Below are positions 61,768 to 64,000 of a stretch of 64,000 nt of DNA, one piece after another. How positions within the stretch are numbered: position 1 is the first letter of the stretch; each line of letters starts with the position of its first letter. The notes under the pieces were generated by a model. The model saw only the letters and a list, made by a program, of their open reading frames with translations. It was not told where the DNA came from and did not search any database. The position numbers and the translations under genes are program-made. This stretch comes from Sphingorhabdus sp. YGSMI21 (lineage in GTDB: Bacteria; Pseudomonadota; Alphaproteobacteria; Sphingomonadales; Sphingomonadaceae): assembly GCF_002776575.1 (NCBI RefSeq), contig NZ_CP022548.1, positions 1,317,001 to 1,381,000 of the forward strand. The letters are read 5' to 3'.

Positions 61768-62582
61768 CAGTTGATGCCTCCTTTGGCAAAGACAAGGAAG
61801 GCGCTGGCGCTCTGACCGGGACCAAGACGATCGGCTCCATAGGCAAAGGCGAGCGCGCCTGCGGGCGCATCGCGCTCGCGCGTGAGATCGAGCGTCTGCG
61901 CGCTTTTGTTGCGGATCAGGAAATGCTGGCCGGATAGCTGCGCGCCGTCATATTGCGCGATCAGCTGGACTTCGAGGCCGCCGATAACTTTGGGACGGTC
62001 GATTTTCTGCATGGCGGTAAAGCCGGGCAGAACGGCGTCTGTCGCCATGGCTTCAATGAGCCGGATCGTAGCGTTCTCAGGCCCTGTTTCTTCTTCCCAG
62101 TCTCTGGCTTCGCTTTTTGCGAGCGCGGGATTGCTGATAAATATCTGACTTGCACCCGCCATTTCTGCGCGACAGGCAAATTTATAAACATAGCCTGCCT
62201 TCGAGGTCGCAAAGAAGCTGACCTTGTCCGAGGCATATTGGACGGGAACCGAGATATAGATATCGCCGCGCACCGGCTCATGGGTGACGCTGAAATCATT
62301 ATAGGGATAGCCGCTCGCCATTTTGGACACATTGGCAAAGCCGTCATCGACCAGCGCAATGCGGGTGAGCTCGCCGCGCGAGAGCAGGCAATCAATCTGG
62401 GCGTTGTCCGCAGCCTCGACAAACTGGTCGGCATGGGCAGGCGCCGCGGTCAGAGCAAATGCCAGGATTGCAATTCCCAGCGGCTTGAAGCCGGTATCGG
62501 GTCTGCGCGTAGCGCCAAGGCTGAACAGGCCAAGGCCGGTGCCCGCTAGCGCAGCCGTGGAAAGGTAAGCAAAAAGGCTCAT
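61767..62582 (-). CDS. traK: Outer-membrane channel protein TraK
   Basis: The VirB9-like periplasmic secretin component of 271 residues. The N-terminal part has a hydrophobic start, then ALTAAPAHADQFVEAADNAQIDCLLSRGELTRIALVDDGFANV and LPGFTAMQKIDRPKVIGGLEVQLIAQYDGAQLSGQHFLIRNKSAQTLDL, both typical of TraK. The unusual long N-terminus (about 50 residues before the processing site) may include an extra helix or a start further downstream. Confidence 0.9.
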   Translation of the reverse strand: MSLFAYLSTAALAGTGLGLFSLGATRRPDTGFKPLGIAILAFALTAAPAHADQFVEAADNAQIDCLLSRGELTRIALVDDGFANVSKMASGYPYNDFSVTHEPVRGDIYISVPVQYASDKVSFFATSKAGYVYKFACRAEMAGASQIFISNPALAKSEARDWEEETGPENATIRLIEAMATDAVLPGFTAMQKIDRPKVIGGLEVQLIAQYDGAQLSGQHFLIRNKSAQTLDLTRERDAPAGALAFAYGADRLGPGQSASAFLVFAKGGIN

Positions 62583-62587
62583 GCAGA

Positions 62588-63154
62588 TCAGTCCTTGTTC
62601 GATTCATCTTGGGGGAGACGGCGGAAACCGGTGAGCGCGAGGCTCAGGCCGCGCTGCGACCAGCGAAATTCAAAGGAGCGAGCCTCGCTCGCAATCACCT
62701 GCGCGCCGACAAAGGTCTTGAGCGTTCCGGTTGCAGTCGAGACCAGGGTAGCCGGATCGACGGTGAGCCCCCGGATGATGAATGACTGGCTGACATCGGA
62801 GCCGCGCTGTTCTTCGACAATTTTGACCAGTTCGGCTTTGAGACGGCCATGCGCGGCCGGATCGGCAATTTTGAGAATTTCATCCATCCAATAGTCGAGG
62901 CTTTGCGGCGAGCGGTTGAGCAGCATCAACGCGGTGTCGCGGGTCACCAGTTCGAGATAGGCGGCTGAAACGCCTGCGCTCGAGACGCTCATTTGCTGCG
63001 CGGTGACAGGGACCAGCACGACCTCGCGCGCTTTTGTCATCGCAAAACCGGACAGGATGATAGCAGCGAGACCGGTGACGCTTGCCAGCACCGCAAGGCG
63101 ATTGCGCTGGCGCAAATAGGACTGGGCCTGTTCGTGGGCAAATTGAGCGCGCAT
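62588..63154 (-). CDS. traE: Transfer protein TraE
   Basis: The 188-residue protein is VirB5/VirB8-type TraE, with one membrane helix (LAVLASVTGLAAIILSGFAM) and the periplasmic pattern LVPVTAQQMSVSSAGVSAAYLELVTRDTALMLLNRSP, followed by FIIRGLTVDP and KTFVGAQVIASEARSFEFRWSQRGLSLALTGF. AGGAGATAG precedes the start. It lies 11 bases behind traL. Confidence 0.93.
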   Translation of the reverse strand: MRAQFAHEQAQSYLRQRNRLAVLASVTGLAAIILSGFAMTKAREVVLVPVTAQQMSVSSAGVSAAYLELVTRDTALMLLNRSPQSLDYWMDEILKIADPAAHGRLKAELVKIVEEQRGSDVSQSFIIRGLTVDPATLVSTATGTLKTFVGAQVIASEARSFEFRWSQRGLSLALTGFRRLPQDESNKD

Positions 63155-63165
63155 TCTCTATCTCC

Positions 63166-63453
63166 TCAACCGGCCAGACGACGGTGACAGGAGGGCGGCG
63201 TGGCTTTGAGGCCAAGAAAACTGGCTGGCAGATACCAATAGACAGCATGAATAAGCCGCGCTGCTTTCCCGCCCGATTTTGACTTCCGCAAAGCAAACCA
63301 GGAGACGCAGGAAAGCGTGATGCCGATAAAGACATGCTGGGCCAATATGCCCCAAGCAAAGGGAATCAGAATTCCGGCAAACTCATCGATGGTCCAAAGA
63401 CCAATAAGTTCAGGATCATCCAATCGTCTGGGGATAAGATATCTGTCAGCCAT
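63166..63453 (-). CDS. traL: Transfer protein TraL
   Basis: The 95-residue membrane protein starts MADRYLIPRRLDDPELIGLWTIDEFAGILIPFAWGIL, the TraL signature, and continues with a second helix and the tail LIHAVYWYLPASFLGLKATPPS. Its place between traA and traE is conserved in F-type operons. Confidence 0.93.
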   Translation of the reverse strand: MADRYLIPRRLDDPELIGLWTIDEFAGILIPFAWGILAQHVFIGITLSCVSWFALRKSKSGGKAARLIHAVYWYLPASFLGLKATPPSCHRRLAG

Positions 63454-63481
63454 GTGCCGCCCTCCTATTCTTCGCTCAGGC

Positions 63482-63793
63482 TCAGATGACCGCGGTCACG
63501 ACCGAGGTAACGATGGGAACACCGGTGCCGACACCGATGCCGACGCCAACCGGCACTGCAATCTGGCCAAGGGAAAATCGGCCCGAAGCAAGACCAATCA
63601 GGCCAGCTGCAAGGCTAAGGACGGTGATGATTTTGCCGCCCGAGCCTTCGAGAAAATCGGTAAATTTGGCGAGAGCAGGATCAAAAGTGGTATCAGCGCC
63701 TGCATAAGCAGCGCCCGCACAGGCAAGGGCGACGCTTGCGGGAATGATATAGTCAGCGATCCGGCGACGGGTCTTGGGCAAGGTTTGTGTCAT
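63482..63793 (-). CDS. traA: Pilin precursor TraA
   Basis: The 103-residue protein has a leader (RRRIADYIIPASVALACAGAAYAGA) with a likely cut after AYA. The mature part has two hydrophobic helices (IITVLSLAAGLIGLASG and IAVPVGVGIGVGTGVPIVTSVVTAVI) separated by a short loop, as in F-like pilins. It is the first gene of the 18-gene operon and its promoter region carries the shared GTTTTCCTACAGA motif. GGAG lies before the start. Confidence 0.88.
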   Translation of the reverse strand: MTQTLPKTRRRIADYIIPASVALACAGAAYAGADTTFDPALAKFTDFLEGSGGKIITVLSLAAGLIGLASGRFSLGQIAVPVGVGIGVGTGVPIVTSVVTAVI

Positions 63794-63865
63794 GGCGTAC
63801 TCCAGATGTTAAACGGGCAGCGACTGTTCGTTCGCTGTATGTTCTTTCTGGAATAAGATCTGGTC

Positions 63866-63878
63866 TGTAGGAAAACAG
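63866..63878 (-). promoter_or_regulatory. GTTTTCCTACAGA motif upstream of traA
   Basis: The motif lies 73 bases before the traA start and is identical to 14357-14369. It contains the TTCCTA half-site of the S24 operators. It is a good candidate for the operator or activator site of the main transfer promoter. Confidence 0.6.
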
Positions 63879-64000
63879 GACGTGCGATTTTTGGAAGTTA
63901 TCCAAGCAAAAACCGACAATAGGGCATATGGCGGCAGACTTCTGCGCAGATGGGATGCCAGATTGCGCTCATCTTGCCGCGATTTGCGTAAGGCGCGACG

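Larger units (their letters stand above)
4223..64000. mobile_element. Integrative and conjugative element, left part (right end outside window)
   Basis: The stretch holds an integrase next to a tRNA gene, a MobF relaxase, a coupling protein, a full F-type type IV secretion operon, ssb, ParB-like and ArdC genes, an S24 repressor and two defence-like cargo blocks. No plasmid replication initiator was recognised, and core chromosomal genes adjoin on the left, so an integrated element is favoured over a plasmid. The right boundary is not in the window. Confidence 0.8.

Noticed and set aside
1-64000. CRISPR array
   Set aside because: No regularly spaced identical repeats of 20-40 bases were seen on reading the window.
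4201-64000. Second copy of the tRNA-Leu 3' end as attR
   Set aside because: No second match to the CTTCTGGGCACCA end was found in the window.

Overview
The window comes from an alphaproteobacterium, most likely of the order Sphingomonadales. The evidence is GC-rich coding with alphaproteobacterial versions of gltD, uppP and a complex I NDUFA9-like reductase, followed by an integrated conjugative element of a type carried by sphingomonads. Family assignments rest on motif reading only; no search was run.

Layout. Positions 1-3894 are core chromosome: a DUF2059-like exported protein (partial), glutamate synthase small subunit, undecaprenyl-diphosphatase and an NAD(P)-binding reductase. A tRNA-Leu(CAG) gene at 4136-4222 is followed at once by a tyrosine integrase. 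From there to the end of the window I read one integrative and conjugative element (ICE) of at least 59.7 kb. Its far end and second attachment site lie beyond the window.

The ICE has modules. (1) 6024-13194 is a defence-like cargo: a WYL-domain regulator and a small nucleotidyltransferase face an operon of a metallo-beta-lactamase-fold hydrolase, a single-chain E2-E1-JAB ubiquitin-conjugation-like protein and a four-helix membrane protein, with a DUF2235 hydrolase behind. (2) 13678-27710 is element maintenance: lytic transglycosylase, CHC2/Toprim protein, a 1415-residue methyltransferase-helicase (strawberry-notch type), a ParB-like protein, an ArdC antirestriction gene, a small unknown and a DUF2493 protein. 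ArdC is cut inside its HExxH zinc motif by a Recombinase-In-Trio (RIT) element of three overlapping tyrosine recombinases (22620-25708). (3) 28101-33127 is a second defence-like cargo: a DUF3800-type nuclease-like gene facing a tight operon of an unknown protein, a divergent QueC-like enzyme, an XRE-ImmA/IrrE protease and a PIN protein. (4) 34487-43703 holds ssb, small accessory genes, a candidate oriT, a ribbon-helix-helix-like relaxosome protein, coupling protein TraD, MobF relaxase TraI, and an S24 repressor facing a small conserved gene across two TAGGA-type operators. (5) 43857-45517 is a hipBA toxin-antitoxin pair. (6) 45960-63793 is a complete-looking F-type type IV secretion operon read right to left from traA to traG, mostly with 1-4 base stop/start overlaps.

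The most useful regulatory observation is a motif, GTTT(T)CCTACAG, 53-73 bases upstream of three minus-strand genes (lytic transglycosylase, a small accessory gene and traA). It contains the TTCCTA half-site of the S24 repressor operators, which suggests one repressor controls transfer. The best candidates for little-described biology are the two cargo operons at 6-13 kb and 28-33 kb.
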